A DNA stretch of 64,000 nucleotides from Volvox africanus. Taxonomy: Eukaryota; Chlorophyta; Chlorophyceae; Chlamydomonadales; Volvocaceae. The notes beneath the pieces are model-generated. The model saw nothing but the letters and a program-made list of their open reading frames with translations. It had not been told where the DNA came from and ran no database searches. How positions within the stretch are numbered: position 1 is the first letter of the stretch; the number at the start of each line of letters is the position of its first letter. The stretch spans positions 1 through 64,000 of the forward strand of contig BSDZ01000115.1 of the NCBI GenBank assembly GCA_030268105.1, in the 5' to 3' direction. The position numbers were made by a program, and so were the translations under genes. Below are positions 1 through 11,257 of the stretch, in pieces.

Positions 1-799
1 AAACGCACAAATCGCACGTTGGGTGATATGTTGCGCAATTATGCTGGTCGCACACCACTTGTTTGGGATACATATTTGACTGCGGCAGAATTCGCGCCTT
101 AACAACGCTGTGAACCGCCACACAGACAAAAGTCCGTTCTTTCTTAACTACGGATTCATCCCGCGCTACCCGTGTGGCGTGAGTTGGAAGTGAACGTGCC
201 TGCTGCTAAACTTTTTGCCAAGTCTTTTATGTCCCGAATCACAGACGCGAAGTCGTGTTTGGACGCGGCGCAGCAACGAACGACGAATACTATAACAAAT
301 CTAAGCAGGATGTGACGTTTTTGGAAGGGCAACTCGTGTTGCTAAGCACCAAGAACTTGCGTTCCTTGGCCGACGGATCCCGAAAACTCTTACCCCGCTG
401 GATTGGTCCGTATCCTGTCATGCGCATGGTTGGGAATGTGGCTGTGGAGCTTGCATTGCCCGCTGATATGACCATTCACCCCACGTTTCACGTATCGCTT
501 GTTCGTCCGTATCGTGGTACGGAACCCGCCCCTGAGCCTTCTAACGCCCCCACAGCGATCGAACCAGTTCCCGAGACCTGGATCGCTGGTAAACAGAAGT
601 TTTACGATGTGGAGCGGTGTTAGATTATCGCGCGCGTCGTGTGGGCCGACACCGACGTAAGCGGACAGTACACGAGTACTTGGTTAAGTGGACAGGGTAT
701 ACCGACAAGCACAACTCATGGGAACCGGCATGCAACTTCTCACAGGACATGAAGCCCCTGCTCGAAGAAGCCCGCAAACGTGCCACGCAAGCCCAATGA
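1..799 (+). pseudogene. A0 gypsy integrase C-terminus plus chromodomain, partial
   Basis: This is the 3' end of a family A Ty3/gypsy pol gene whose upstream part lies outside the window. Bases 1-250 correspond to the end of the integrase core. Frame 255-623 carries the GPY/F module (RWIGPYPVMRMVGNVAVEL), and frame 617-799 carries a chromodomain ending in VKWTGY and NSWEP, then the stop. Integrase would insert the cDNA and the chromodomain would steer it to chromatin marks (family knowledge). The sequence is nearly identical to 10397-11197, differing by scattered substitutions and single-base indels. Frames break near 100 and 610, so it is not translatable as it stands. The match to the other chromovirus copies here makes the identity secure. 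Confidence 0.88.
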
Positions 800-843
800 C
801 CCCTGCAGTCGATGCTGTATGATGCAGCGAGGACGCTGCATAC

Positions 844-857
844 GGGAGGGGGGATAA
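844..857 (+). other. Polypurine tract of A0
   Basis: The purine run GGGAGGGGGGATAA lies one base before the LTR start TGTTGTGCTACGG. The same tract precedes the 3' LTRs at 11258, 17682 and 61383, as expected for the plus-strand primer of a retrotransposon. Confidence 0.8.
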
Positions 858-858
858 T

Positions 859-2327
859 TGTTGTGCTACGGTTAGTTTTCCGCCGATGCGTAGGTCGATG
901 TGATCCTACAAGGCGAAGTGTTATTGTGATGAACACATTGCATATGAATGAATCTGCATGATATAAATGTATTCGTGTACATTTATATATGCATTTGGCA
1001 TGTTGTCATTATCCATCGCGACATCGCATCATGGCAAATCCGCCTAGCATGCATGAAAGCCCGAAGCATTGAAGTGTGCATTATGCTCGTGCTACAAAAC
1101 GATAAGTAATATTATTTGATATAATATTACTTCATTACAGCACACGTTGAGAGCGCCGCACTCGTCGCGACACATGTCCTGCAACCGGATATCGTTATCC
1201 GGACCCTTGCATCATGCAAATGCCGGAAAGGCTTATACGTTGTTATGCGTAGACATCGCCTATACGCAGTAGGATTGTCACATCTAGGATCGGCCTCCTA
1301 ATGTGAATCGTACGGCATTGCGATACTGCGAGTATAACAGATGCAAGGACGGCTAAGCAAGAACAAGACATTCGATACTGGAGAACACTCGTGTGTTCTA
1401 TATTACTATTGCTATACGCTACTCTACTTAGCCCGAGCTAAGCCTGAACTTCGCTAATCACCGCCGCGTGATGATTGTGTTGTGCTACGGTTCATTTCCC
1501 GCCGACGCGTAGGTCGACGCGATCCTACGAGGCGAAGTGCTTTTGTGATGAACGCATTACATTTGAATGAATCTGCATGATATAAATGTATTCGCATACA
1601 TTTATATATGCATCTGGCATGTTGTCATTATCCATCGCGACATCGCATCATGGCAAATCCGCCTAGCATGCATGAATGACCGAATCATTGAAGTGCGCAT
1701 TATGCTCGTGCTACGAAACGATAAGTAATATTATCTGATATAATATTACTTCATTACAGCACACGTTGAGAGCGCCGCACTCGTCGCGATACATGCCCAG
1801 CAACCGGATATCGTTATCCGGACCCTTGCATCATGCGAATGCCGGAAAGGCTTATACGTTGTTATGCGTAGACATCGCCTAGACGCAGTAGGGTTGTCAC
1901 ATCTAGGATCGGCCTCCTAATGTGAATCGTACGGCATTGCGATGCTGCGAGTATAACAGATGCGAGGACGGCTAAGCTAGACAAGACATTCGATACCGGA
2001 GAACACTCGTGTGTTCTATATTACTATTTCTTTGTACTATTCTACTTAGCCCGAGCTAAGCCTGAACTTCGCTAATCACCGCCGCGTGATGATTGCTTGC
2101 TTCCGGCGCTGACGGCGATTTCGTCCATTGCATCATTCCGCTCTGTAAGACCGTAAGTTATATCTCTCTTCGTCTTGAAGTCTTCCGCTGTCTCTGTTTG
2201 CTCTCGCTTGCCTGGCTGTACTTGCAAGTGCTCGCGCATCGGTGTCGATAGTCTCCAGACGTGCAGATACTCATGAGCAAACGCGAACGAGAGGTACAAC
2301 AGATTGCTTGCTTCCGGCGCTGACGGC
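859..2327 (+). repeat. 3' LTR of A0, split by a nested solo LTR
   Basis: The LTR runs 859-1477 and resumes at 2302-2327, interrupted by the solo LTR at 1478-2301. It begins TGTTGTGCTACGG. The host LTR then stops at the sequence gacggc (2327), where another family A LTR begins, so its last 180 bp or so are missing at this place. They may survive as the right end of the LTR at 11258-12080 after LTR-LTR recombination (inference). Confidence 0.8.
1478..2301 (+). mobile_element. Solo LTR, family A (824 bp)
   Basis: It starts TGTTGT and ends ACAACA, the terminal inverted repeat of this family. It is flanked by a perfect 5-bp target duplication GATTG (1473-1477 and 2302-2306). Removing it restores the host LTR sequence. 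No internal region is present, so it is a product of LTR-LTR recombination after insertion. Confidence 0.92.
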
Positions 2328-3142
2328 TGTTGTGCTACGGTTCATTTCCCGCCGACGCGTAGGTCGACACGATCCTACGAGGCGAAGTGCTTTTGTGATG
2401 AACGCATTACATATGAATGAATCTGCATGATATAAATGTATTCGCATACATTTATATATGCATCTGGCATGTTGTCATTATCCATCGCGACATCGCATCA
2501 TGGCAAATCCGCCTAGCATGCATGAATGACTGAATCATTGAAGTGCGCATTATGCTCGTGCTACGAAACGATAAGTAATATTATCTGATATAATATTACT
2601 TCATTAAAGCACACGTTGAGAGCGCCGCGATACATGCCCTGCAACCGGATATCGTTATCCGGACCCTTGCATCATGCGAATGCCGGAAAGGCTTATACGT
2701 TGTTATGCGTAGACATCGCCTATACGCAGTAGGGTTGTCACATCTAGGATCGGCCTCCTGATGTGAATCGTACGGCACTGCGATGCTGCGAGTATAACAG
2801 ATGCGAGGACGGCTAAGCTAGACAAGACATTCGATACCGGAGAACACTTGTGTGTTCTACATTACTATTGCTATACGATATTCTACTTAGCCCGAGCTAA
2901 GCCTGAACTTCGCTAATCACCGCCGCGTGATGATTGCTTGCTTCCGGCGCTGACGGCGATTTCGTCCATTGCATCATTCCGATCTGTAAGACCGTAAGTT
3001 ATATCTCTCTTCGTCTTGAAGTCTTCCGCTGTCTCTGTTTGCTCTCGCTTGCCTTGCTGTACTTGCAAGTGCTCGCGCATCGGTGTCGATAGTCTCCAGA
3101 CGTGCAGATACTTATGAGCAAACGCGAACGAGAGGTACAACA
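2328..3142 (+). repeat. 5' LTR of element A1 (815 bp)
   Basis: It has TGTTGTGCTACGG at the start and GGTACAACA at the end, and is followed three bases later by a primer-binding site, which identifies it as a 5' LTR. It contains an imperfect palindrome (ccggatatcgttatccgg near 2646), the counterpart of a perfect one in family B LTRs. The left flank (acggc) does not match the right flank of the presumed partner LTR at 12080 (ctttg). Confidence 0.88.
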
Positions 3143-3145
3143 ATT

Positions 3146-3157
3146 TGGTATCGAGAC
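3146..3157 (+). other. Primer-binding site of A1
   Basis: TGGTATCGAGAC begins three bases after the LTR end. The TGG start is complementary to a tRNA CCA end, and TGGTATC resembles the initiator-methionine tRNA primer sites of many Ty3/gypsy and Ty1/copia elements. A leader of about 50 bp follows, up to the gag ATG at 3210. Confidence 0.7.
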
Positions 3158-3209
3158 AGGTTCGTTGCCTAACTGTCTCTCTCTGCCTAATCGGAAGTAG
3201 GTTCTTTCT

Positions 3210-5224
3210 ATGGCGAGTTCCAGCGACGAACCACGAGGACCGCTAGATACTTTTGCCGAAGACTTAGGCCGCTCCGTTTTGGACGCCGCCGCTTCCGGTT
3301 TGTAATTGTTTAATTGCTTTTACTTAGATTGCTGCACTTGTTGTGTAAGTGTACGCGCTGAGTCGCAGGTAATCTCAGTGCACCGGCATTGCTTGCCGCG
3401 GCGACTGAGACCGGCGTTCGTCCGGACCAGTTGGCGACTCTCATTGCCCAAACTACGGAGATCAGGACTCAGCTGGGAAATTACTTGCTGAGTTTGCTGA
3501 ATCTTCTCAAGAGTACTGTCGGTAGCTCACCGAACGCTTTGTACTCTGCCTTTTGCGATAGAAGTCGGCTTCTATTACGCAAACCTAGGTAGCGTTTCGT
3601 CTTCATGTCCGCGGAACACGACGATACGCCGCACACTAGCCTAGCTAGCCAACCCGATTTTGTTGTGGCTGCTAGAGCACCGGATAGAGGTCTTGAGACT
3701 GTTGGCGCGCGAGCCACTCAAGAGCCCCTTTTTCCTTCAGACCCCTGGCTCACTTAATTGTGCCGCATTCAGCAGTGAACATGAATATGGACAACACTGC
3801 TGGACCAAGGGTTCTGCCATTACCTCAAGCTCGAGGGCATGATGACATCCCTGGGTGATGAGATTGTCGATTCCCGTTCCTAGGCTCAATATTTCGCTGA
3901 CCGACCAAGACACCAGGGCATAGCATAGCCGATGCAACTCGTGCGTACGTGCGTGACGCTAAAAAGTACTCCAGTCGTTTCATGGTGGCGATAATGACGG
4001 TATCAGGTGTCTCTTCGTTGGTAACACCCTTGAGGGCGCAGCGAGGACTGGTATCGCAATTGGACCAACGCCCGGGGCAGCTATACTTTTGACGAGTTGG
4101 TCGCCGCTTTGCTCGCCGATTCGCTACTGAGGTTCAAGCACGCGATGTTGGAAGCTCAGTAACGTTTTGGCAGCCGGTAGCTACCACATGCGTCGGGATG
4201 AAAATGTACCTGCGTACCAGTCACGCTTCGAAGCACTTGTGACTCCCATTGCTGACCTCACCGAATCCGAGCGTGTCTTTTGTTTAGGCGAGGCCTAACG
4301 AAACTTTTGGCTAAATGGGTGCGCCACTGATTTGGTTGGAGCGCAGATCAAGTCGTATGAAGCGTTGGTCGCTTTTGCTAAGGGCGCGGAGATACGACTC
4401 CTTGCGGTGAGGAAGAAGTCAAGTCTGCCCCTCGTGCAAATGCCGTGCAAGTGCAGGATCCGCTTGGGAAGCTGTAGCTCTCGACCAGGACTCGGAGGCG
4501 ACCCGCCCCACGCCTACTGCCGCGACGCGACGCAGCAACCGGCAACGCAAGGCGCGCGGGGGCGCTAGCTCGGGTGTCCGTGGGTCCAGGAGGAGCAGGT
4601 TCCGAGCTCGGAACCCGGCTAAAAACAGGAAGCGTGGTGGTGCGCCGTCGTCGCAGCCGCACAGCGTTCCGACCCCAACGCGAAGCGTACTCGTACGGAC
4701 GACACATTTATGCCAAAATGGAATTGCAATCGTTCCGAATTCGAGCGTCGAAAATTGGCCAACGTTTTGTCTACGGTGTGCGGAGAACCATTCCACGAAG
4801 GATTGCCCTCTAATGCCGCCGTTTGTACCTCAGCCGAAATAGGGGCTTGCCCGGGTTCCTGCGGAGGGGGCACCACCTGGGATTTCTGAACTAACGCGTG
4901 GTCGGTGGTCATCCTTACGGCCAGCCGTTAAGGCATTGTTTGCCTTGTGTACTTGGACACATCGAGCGAGTCATTGCGCGACGCATCACGCTTGACGGAC
5001 ACACGGGACTTCTCTGCTTCGACCGTTGTGTAATTTGTTTACACCTCGCCGTCCCCTGTCGTCTATCGATCTGTCTACACCACGTGGTTTTGTTCATCCC
5101 CTCGTCTCTGCGTGAGATGTCGGAACAGTTGGCCATATACAGGAATGTAGGCGTCAATATCCAGGCACTGCCGCATGTGTATTACTCCCTGCTTTCTGTC
5201 GGCGCAAGGCAGAGGCATCGTTAA
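3210..5224 (+). pseudogene. A1 gag, first copy, frameshifted
   Basis: Gag packages the element RNA in cytoplasmic particles. The ATG at 3210 follows the leader and opens a frame that breaks at about 3303. Recognisable gag continues in several frames: residues like SLASQPDFVV near 3645, the retrotransposon gag core around 3990-4290, an Arg/Gly-rich stretch near 4500-4600, and a zinc knuckle near 4722-4820 with spacing CX2CX3HX4C (CLRC..., H, C). A spacer frame (4898-5224) follows, homologous to 13570-13920. It is essentially the same sequence as 6343-7610, and the two differ mostly by single-base insertions and deletions. The segment 3300-3390 has no counterpart in the second copy because that copy starts later. 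Confidence 0.75.
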
Positions 5225-5236
5225 GGGGTATGCGGC

Positions 5237-5517
5237 ATGTCCACCGGTTCGAGCCGGGGCACCGTTTTGTTTAATGGTGTGGATTGGAGGGTAACGCTGG
5301 CTCCGTGGCCACGCCTATCCTACTCGGTTGACGTTTGGTACGAAGCTCCTGATGGGGGTGCCGTTGGTTACGGACCCGCCTTAAGTGCACTGACGTTGTC
5401 TGCTGGGCAGTCGCTCGTAGATAACCGTGTCCCTGTGGTTCAGATCGGTTTGAATGGCCGTACTCTGAAGGCACTTGTTGACACCGGTGCCAGCGACGAC
5501 TTCATCTCTGTCGCAGA
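5237..5517 (+). pseudogene. A1 aspartic protease, first copy, truncated by LTR
   Basis: Retropepsin-like protease that would process the Gag-Pol polyprotein. The frame contains WYEAP, then the catalytic motif VDTGASDDFIS near its end. It is cut at 5517 by the LTR that begins at 5518. In the second copy the same sequence continues as AEVNALG, so the truncation is caused by the junction. Confidence 0.8.
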
Positions 5518-6342
5518 TGTTGTGCTACGGTTTCATTTCCCGTCGACGCGTAGGTCGACGCGATCCTATGAGGCGAAGTGCTTTTTGTTATGAACGCATT
5601 ACATATGAATGAATCTGCATGATATAAATGTATTCGCATACATTTAATAATGCATTTGGCATGTTGTCATTATCCATCGCGACATCGCACCATGGCAAAT
5701 CCGCCTAGCATGCATGATGACTGAATCATTGAAGTGCGCATTATGCTCGTGCTACGAAACGATAAGTAATATTATCTGATATAATATTACTTCATTACAG
5801 CACACGTTGAGAGCGCCGCACTCGTCGCGATACATGCCCAGCAACCGATATCGTTATCCGGACCCTTGCATCATGCAAATGCCGGAAAGGCTTATACGTT
5901 GTTACGAGTAGACAATCCCCATACGCATTAGGGTTGTCACATCTAGGATCGGCCTCCTAATGTAAATCTTACGGCACTGTGATGCTGCGAGTATAACAGA
6001 TGCTGAGGACGGCTAAGCTAGACAAGACATTCGAGTACCGGAGAACACTTGTGTGTTCTACATTACTATTGCTATACATATTCTACTTAGCCGAGCTAAG
6101 CCTAAACTTCGCTAATCACCGCCGCGTGATGATTGCTTGCTTCCGGCGCTGACGGTGATTTCGTCCATTGCATCATTCCGACCTGTAAGACCGTAAGTTA
6201 TATCTCTCTTCGTCTTGAAGTCTTCCACTGTCTCTGTTTGCTCACGCTTGCCTTGCTGTACTTGCAAGTGCTCGCGCATCGTTGTCGAAAGTCTCCAGAC
6301 GTGCAGATACTTATGAGCAACGCGAACGAGAGGGTGACAACA
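5518..6342 (+). repeat. Internal family A LTR (825 bp) between two gag-pro copies
   Basis: A complete LTR with TGTTGTGCTACGG and ACAACA ends. The left flank (gcaga, protease) and right flank (cggaa, mid-gag) do not match, so this is not a simple insertion. The sequence right of it enters gag at the equivalent of position 3612, skipping the primer-binding site, leader and first part of gag (about 470 bp). Confidence 0.85.
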
Positions 6343-7610
6343 CGGAACACGACGATACGCCGCACACTAGCCTAGCTAGCCAACCCGATTTTGTTGTGGC
6401 TGCTAGAGCACCGGATAGAGGTCTTGAGACTGTTGGCGCGCGAGCCACTCAAGAGCCCCTTTTCCTTCAGCACCCTGCTCACTTAATTGTGCGCATTCAG
6501 CAGGAAACACGAATATTGGACAACCACTGCTGACCAAGGGTTCTGCCATTACCTCAGCTCGAGGCATGATGACATCCCTGAGGTGATGAGATTGTCCGAT
6601 TCCCGTCCCTAGGCTCAATATTTCGCTGACGCACAGACACCAGGCATAGCATAGCCGATGCAACTCGTGCGTACGTGCGTGACGCTAAAAAAGTATCTCC
6701 AGGCTGTTCATGTGGCAATAATGACGGTATCAGGTGCCTCTTCGTTGGTAAACACCCTCGAGGGCTCAGCGAAGGACTGGTATCGCAATTGGACCAACGC
6801 CCGGGGCAACTACCTTTGACGAGTTTGGTCGCCGCTTTGCTCGCACGATTCGCTACTGAGGTTCAAGCACGCGATGTGGAAGCTCGTAACGTTTTGGCAG
6901 CCGGTATGCTACCACATGCGTCGGATGAAAAATGTACCTGCGTACCAGTCACGCTTCGAAGCACTTGTGACTCCCATTGCTGACCTCACTGAATCCGAGC
7001 GTGTCTTTGGTTTAGGCGAGGCCTGACGAAACTTTGGCTAAATGGTGTGCTACTGACTTGGTTGGAGCGCAGATCAAGTCGTATGATGCTTTGGTCGCTT
7101 TTGCTAAGGGCACGGAGATACGACTCCTTGCCGGTGAGGAAGAAGTCAAGTCTGTCCCTCGTGCAAATGCCGTGCAAGTGCAGGATCCGCTTGGGAAGCT
7201 GTAGCTCTCGACAGGAACTCGGAGCGACCCGCCCCACGCCTACTGCCGCGACGCGACGCAGCAACCGGCAACGCCAGGCGCGCGGGGGCGCTAGCTCGGG
7301 TGTCCGTGGGTCAGGAGGAGCAGGTCCGAGCTCGGACCCGGCTAAAAACAGGAAGCGTGGTGGTGCGCCGTCGACGGCAGCCGCACAGCGTTCCGACCCC
7401 AATTGCGAAGCGACTCGCACGGACGACACGTATATGCCAAAATGGAATTGCAATCGTTCCGAATTCTAGCGTCGAAAATTGGCCAACGTTTGTCTACGGT
7501 GTGCGGAGAACCATTCCACGAAGGATTGCCCTCTAATGCCGCCGTTTGTACCTCAGCCGAAATAGGGGCTTGCCGGGTTCCTGCGGAGGGGGCACCACCT
7601 GGGATTTCTG
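6343..7610 (+). pseudogene. A1 gag, second copy, 5' truncated
   Basis: It repeats the gag block of 3612-4880. It begins inside gag directly after the LTR, carries the gag core (ALLARF, EVQARDVEAR near 6830-6890) and the zinc knuckle region (7444-7532) with an in-frame TAG where the first copy reads GAG (7468-7470). The spacer between knuckle and protease present in copy one (about 4895-5300) is missing: the sequence passes from gatttctgaag directly into the protease WYEAP segment at 7618. Multiple frameshifts. Confidence 0.78.
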
Positions 7611-8250
7611 AAGTTGACGTTTGGTACGAAGCTCCTGACGGGGGTGCCGTAGGTTACGGACCCGCCCTAAGTGCACTTGACGTTGTCTGCTGGGCAGTCG
7701 CTCATAGATAACCGTGTCCTGTGGTTCAGATCGGTTTGAATGGCCGTACTCTGAAGGCACTTGTTGACACCGGTGCCAGCGACGACTTCATCTCTGTCGC
7801 AGAGGTGAATGCGCTGGGGTTGTCCCCAGAAGTCGTCTGATTGTCCACAGGTTACCCTTGCTGACGGGGGTAAGCATCCCATCGTGGGCAGGATTACCCT
7901 TAGCCTATCGATAGGCCCTTTGCGTGTTGTGACCCGGCCGTACGTGCTGCAGGGCTTAGCAGAGACTGCACCGTACATAATGGGGTCGTCGACATTACGA
8001 CAGTACCGCACGCGCATCGACATGGAGGACCGCAAACCCTGCATATGTGCAAGGGTACTCTGTCGATTAAGGTACCTTTCCTGTCGTTCGAACATGTCCA
8101 CGACCAAAGGAGGGGCGAAACTGAGGCGTGTGCCTATGGTTAATTCGCTGTGACCGCAAAGGCCACGCGAATCGAACCAGAGCTAGTCGGGCGTAAGGAG
8201 GCCGTCCGTTTGTTACGGAAGGGTGCCCACGGACTGCTTTTAAGGCCGCG
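7611..8250 (+). pseudogene. A1 aspartic protease, second copy
   Basis: Retropepsin domain with the catalytic DTGASDDFIS coded near 7769-7798, followed by the region homologous to the intact family B frame at 14210-14640 (GKHPIVGRITLSLSIGPLRV, ending in the VLLVRPRV-like segment). At least three frame changes occur (near 7838, 8030 and 8130), each explained by a single-base indel relative to B1. It leads directly into the RT region. Confidence 0.8.
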
Positions 8251-8259
8251 GGTGAGCTG

Positions 8260-9170
8260 TTGTGTCCACCACCGCACAGATTTCTGCGGATCCTGAGGTT
8301 GAGGCCCTACTGTCGCAGTATGAGGACGTCTTTAAAGATATCCCTGGCCTACCACCTATGTGTCCTGTTGATCACACAATCCTCTCGTGCCTGGAGTGCA
8401 GCCTACGGCCCGGCCAATGTACAGGTTGAGTCCATTGGAGCTGGACGAGGTGAAGCGCCAGGTGATGGATTTGCTCGCGAAGGGTATGATACGCCCAGCA
8501 CATCCCCGTATTCTGCACCGATTTTGTTTGTCGGTAAGAAGGATGGGACCTTGCGCATGTGCATTGATTACCGGGGGTTAAATGCGAATACGTGAAAAAT
8601 CGCTACCCCTTTGCCACGCGTTGACGACCTGTTGGATAAGCTGAAGGGCTCGGCTTATTTTTCCTCAATTGACTTACAACAGGGCTACAATCAGATTCGC
8701 ATCGCTGCCTCTGATATCCCGAAACCGCTTTTCGGACGCCCTTCGGTCACTTTGAGTATACGGTCCTATCGTTTGGTTTGACTAATGCCCCTGCGACGTT
8801 TCAGGCGGTTATGGACCGAATGTTTAGGCCGTTTAATCGACAGGTTCGTTGTTTGCTACCTGGATGACATCTTGGTATATTCTAAGACGCGCGAGGAGCA
8901 CTTGGAGCATCTTCGGCTCGTGCTCGACGTTATGAGGCGGGAGCAATTGTTTGCTAAACGCGCCAAATGCTTTTGGGCGCAGCCTCAGGTGGAATATTTG
9001 GGCCACATTGTGTCGGCCACCGGTGTGAAGATGGACCCGCGGAAGGTCGCCGTGGTTCGCGATTGCCCGCGCCTCAGAACCTCACGGAGCTGCGTAAGTT
9101 CCTTGGCTTGACCAATTATTTCCGAAAGTTCATTGAAAATATTCCATCATTGTGGCCCCACTTACTAACT
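8260..9170 (+). pseudogene. A1 reverse transcriptase
   Basis: RNA-dependent DNA polymerase of the Ty3/gypsy type. Visible blocks are [19 protein letters not shown] near 8500-8560, the palm segment near 8640-8760, and the catalytic YLDD at 8857-8868 followed by ILVYSKTREEHL. The connection region (LTELRKFLGLTNYF) lies near 9080-9125. Frame breaks sit at about 8590, 8725, 8834 (an extra A in gtttaatcgac) and 9065. B1 carries the same protein with far fewer breaks, so function here is lost or the sequence is error-bearing. Confidence 0.88.
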
Positions 9171-9660
9171 TAACTCGCAAAGGCGTTTTCGTTTCAGCTC
9201 GAGTCGTGGACGCCGCAATGCCAGCGGCATTCGAAGAGCTCAAACGAATCGTTGCCGAAGATGTCACCCTTGCATTCCCTGATTACTCGTTGCCATTTCG
9301 TGTTGAGGTAGTGTCTGATGCCTCAATATTTGGAAGCGGCGCTGTATTGTTACAGGAAGGGCAACCAATCGCCTTCACGAGTAAGAAGTTTTCTGGTGCG
9401 GAGATTCGCTACACACCGGGGAACAGAGCTTCTGGCCGTGCTGCATGCTTTAAAGGAATGGCGCTGTTACCTCGAGGGACGGCCGTTTACTTTAAAGACT
9501 GACCATAAGCCCCTAACGTTTTTGCAAAGCGTTCCGACGTTGAACCGCCGTCATGCTAGGTGGATGGAATACCTAGCTAGGTTCGACTGCACCTGGGAGT
9601 ATATTTCTGGTAAATTGAATATTGCCGATGCTCTCAGTCGACCATCCGTCGCTACACACT
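9171..9660 (+). pseudogene. A1 RNase H
   Basis: RNase H domain that would degrade the RNA strand of the RNA-DNA hybrid. The frame at 9152-9502 holds SLPFRVEVVSDAS (first catalytic Asp). The frame at 9318-9779 holds ELLAVLHALKEWRCYLEG (catalytic Glu) and TDHKPLTFLQSVPTLN, ending in NIADALSR (last Asp). One frameshift near 9415 separates the halves. Confidence 0.85.
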
Positions 9661-11196
9661 GCAATTTTGGCAGCGCCCGTCGTGCGGCCACGTATCGAGG
9701 AGGTACCGATCGCGACGGACCTCGCGGAGCGGTTGAAGGTTGCCTACAACGCAGACGCCTGGTTCGCGGACCCGGCTAATGTAGAAAACCTTCGCAAGCA
9801 GAATGGCCTTTGGCTACGGACGGAGGGTGCAGCTACGCAAATCGTCGTTCCGAACGACGACGCGCTACGCTACGACATCCTTGCCGCGTTCCACGAGGAC
9901 CCGTTAGCAGGACACCCTGGTAGCAAGCGATTGATCGACTTGGTGCAACGTTCCTTTTGGTGGCCTCGTTTGGCTAAGGATGCAGCGAACTTCGTCCAGA
10001 CATGCAGTCTGTGCCAGCGCAATAAGGCTTTGTCCGGTAAGGGCCATGGGTTGTTGCAACCGTTGCCTGTCCCGGATGCGCCTTGGGAAAGTGTTTCCAT
10101 GGACTTCGTAGTCCGCGCTGCCCAAAACTGAGGGGGATACGATGCGGTGTTCGTAATGGTCGATCGTCTGACTAAGATGGTTCACCTAGCACCATGCACA
10201 TCATCCTGCACGGCTGAGCAAACCGCACGTTTGTTTTTTGACAATGTGGTTCGGTTACACAGGGTTCCCAAAAATGTGATTCTCGGACCGCGGTGGACAG
10301 TTCACGTCCTAAGTTTTGTGGAAGCGCTCTGCAAACTAGTTGGCATGCGTGTCAACCTGAGCACAGCGTACCACCCGCAGACTGATGGTCAAACCGAACG
10401 CACAAATCGCACGTTGGGTGATATGTTGCGCAATTATGCTGGTCGCACACCACTTGTTTGGGATACATATTTGACTGCGGCAGAATTCGCGCTTAACAAC
10501 GCTGTGAACCGCTCTACAGGCAAAAGTCCGTTCTTTCTTAACTACGGATTTCATCCCGCGCTACCCGTGTGGCGTGAGTTGGAAGTGAACGTGCCTGCTG
10601 CTAAACTTTTTGCCAAGTCTTTTATGTCCCGAATCACAGACGCGAAGTCGTGTTGGACGCGGCGCAGCAACGACGACGGAATACTATAACAAATCTAAGC
10701 AGGATGTGACGTTTTTGGAAGGGCAACTCGTGTTGCTAAGCACCAAGAACTTGCGTTCCTTGGCCGACGGATCCCGAAAACTCTTACCACCCGCTGGATT
10801 GGTCCGTATCCTGTCGTGCGCATGGTTGGGAATGTGGCTGTGGAGCTTGCATTGCCCGCTGATATGACCATTCACCCCACGTTTCACGTATCGCTTGTTC
10901 GTCCGTATCGTGGTACGGAACCCGTCCCTGAGCCTGCTAACGCCCCCGCAGCGATAGAACCAGTTCCCGAGACCTGGATCGCTGGTAAACAGAAGTTTTA
11001 CGATGTGGAGTGGGTGTTAGATTATCGTGCACGTCGTGTGGGCCGACACCAACGTAAGCGGGACAGTACACGAGTACTTGGTCAAGTGGACAGGGTATAC
11101 CAGCGAGCACAACTCATGGGAACCGGCACGCAACTTCTTGCAGGACATGAAGCCCCTGCTCGAAGAAGCCCGCAAACGTGCCACGCAAGCCCAATG
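9661..11196 (+). pseudogene. A1 integrase with chromodomain
   Basis: The HHCC zinc-binding module lies in frame 9622-10131 (FHEDPLAGHPG, then CSLCQRNK). The DDE core starts with MDFVV near 10100 and is broken there by a frameshift. The second catalytic Asp, present in B1 as ISDRGG, is destroyed at about 10280, where the sequence reads ILGPRW. The third residue is present in the TDGQTERTNRTLGD block. The GPY/F module (10790-10910) and the chromodomain (11000-11190) follow, with frame breaks near 10655, 10790 and 11060. The end of the gene matches A0. Confidence 0.87.
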
Positions 11197-11241
11197 ACCC
11201 TTGCAGTCGATGCTGTATAAAGCAGCAAGGACGCTGCATAC

Positions 11242-11256
11242 GGGAGGGGGGGATAA
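11242..11256 (+). other. Polypurine tract of A1
   Basis: GGGAGGGGGGGATAA lies immediately before the 3' LTR. It is one G longer than the tract of A0. Confidence 0.8.
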
Positions 11257-11257
11257 T

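Noticed and set aside
3300..3390. Possible GT-AG intron in A1 gag
   Set aside because: A GT...TTACTTAG pattern can be drawn, but indels make frames unreliable here and no other copy covers the segment for comparison.
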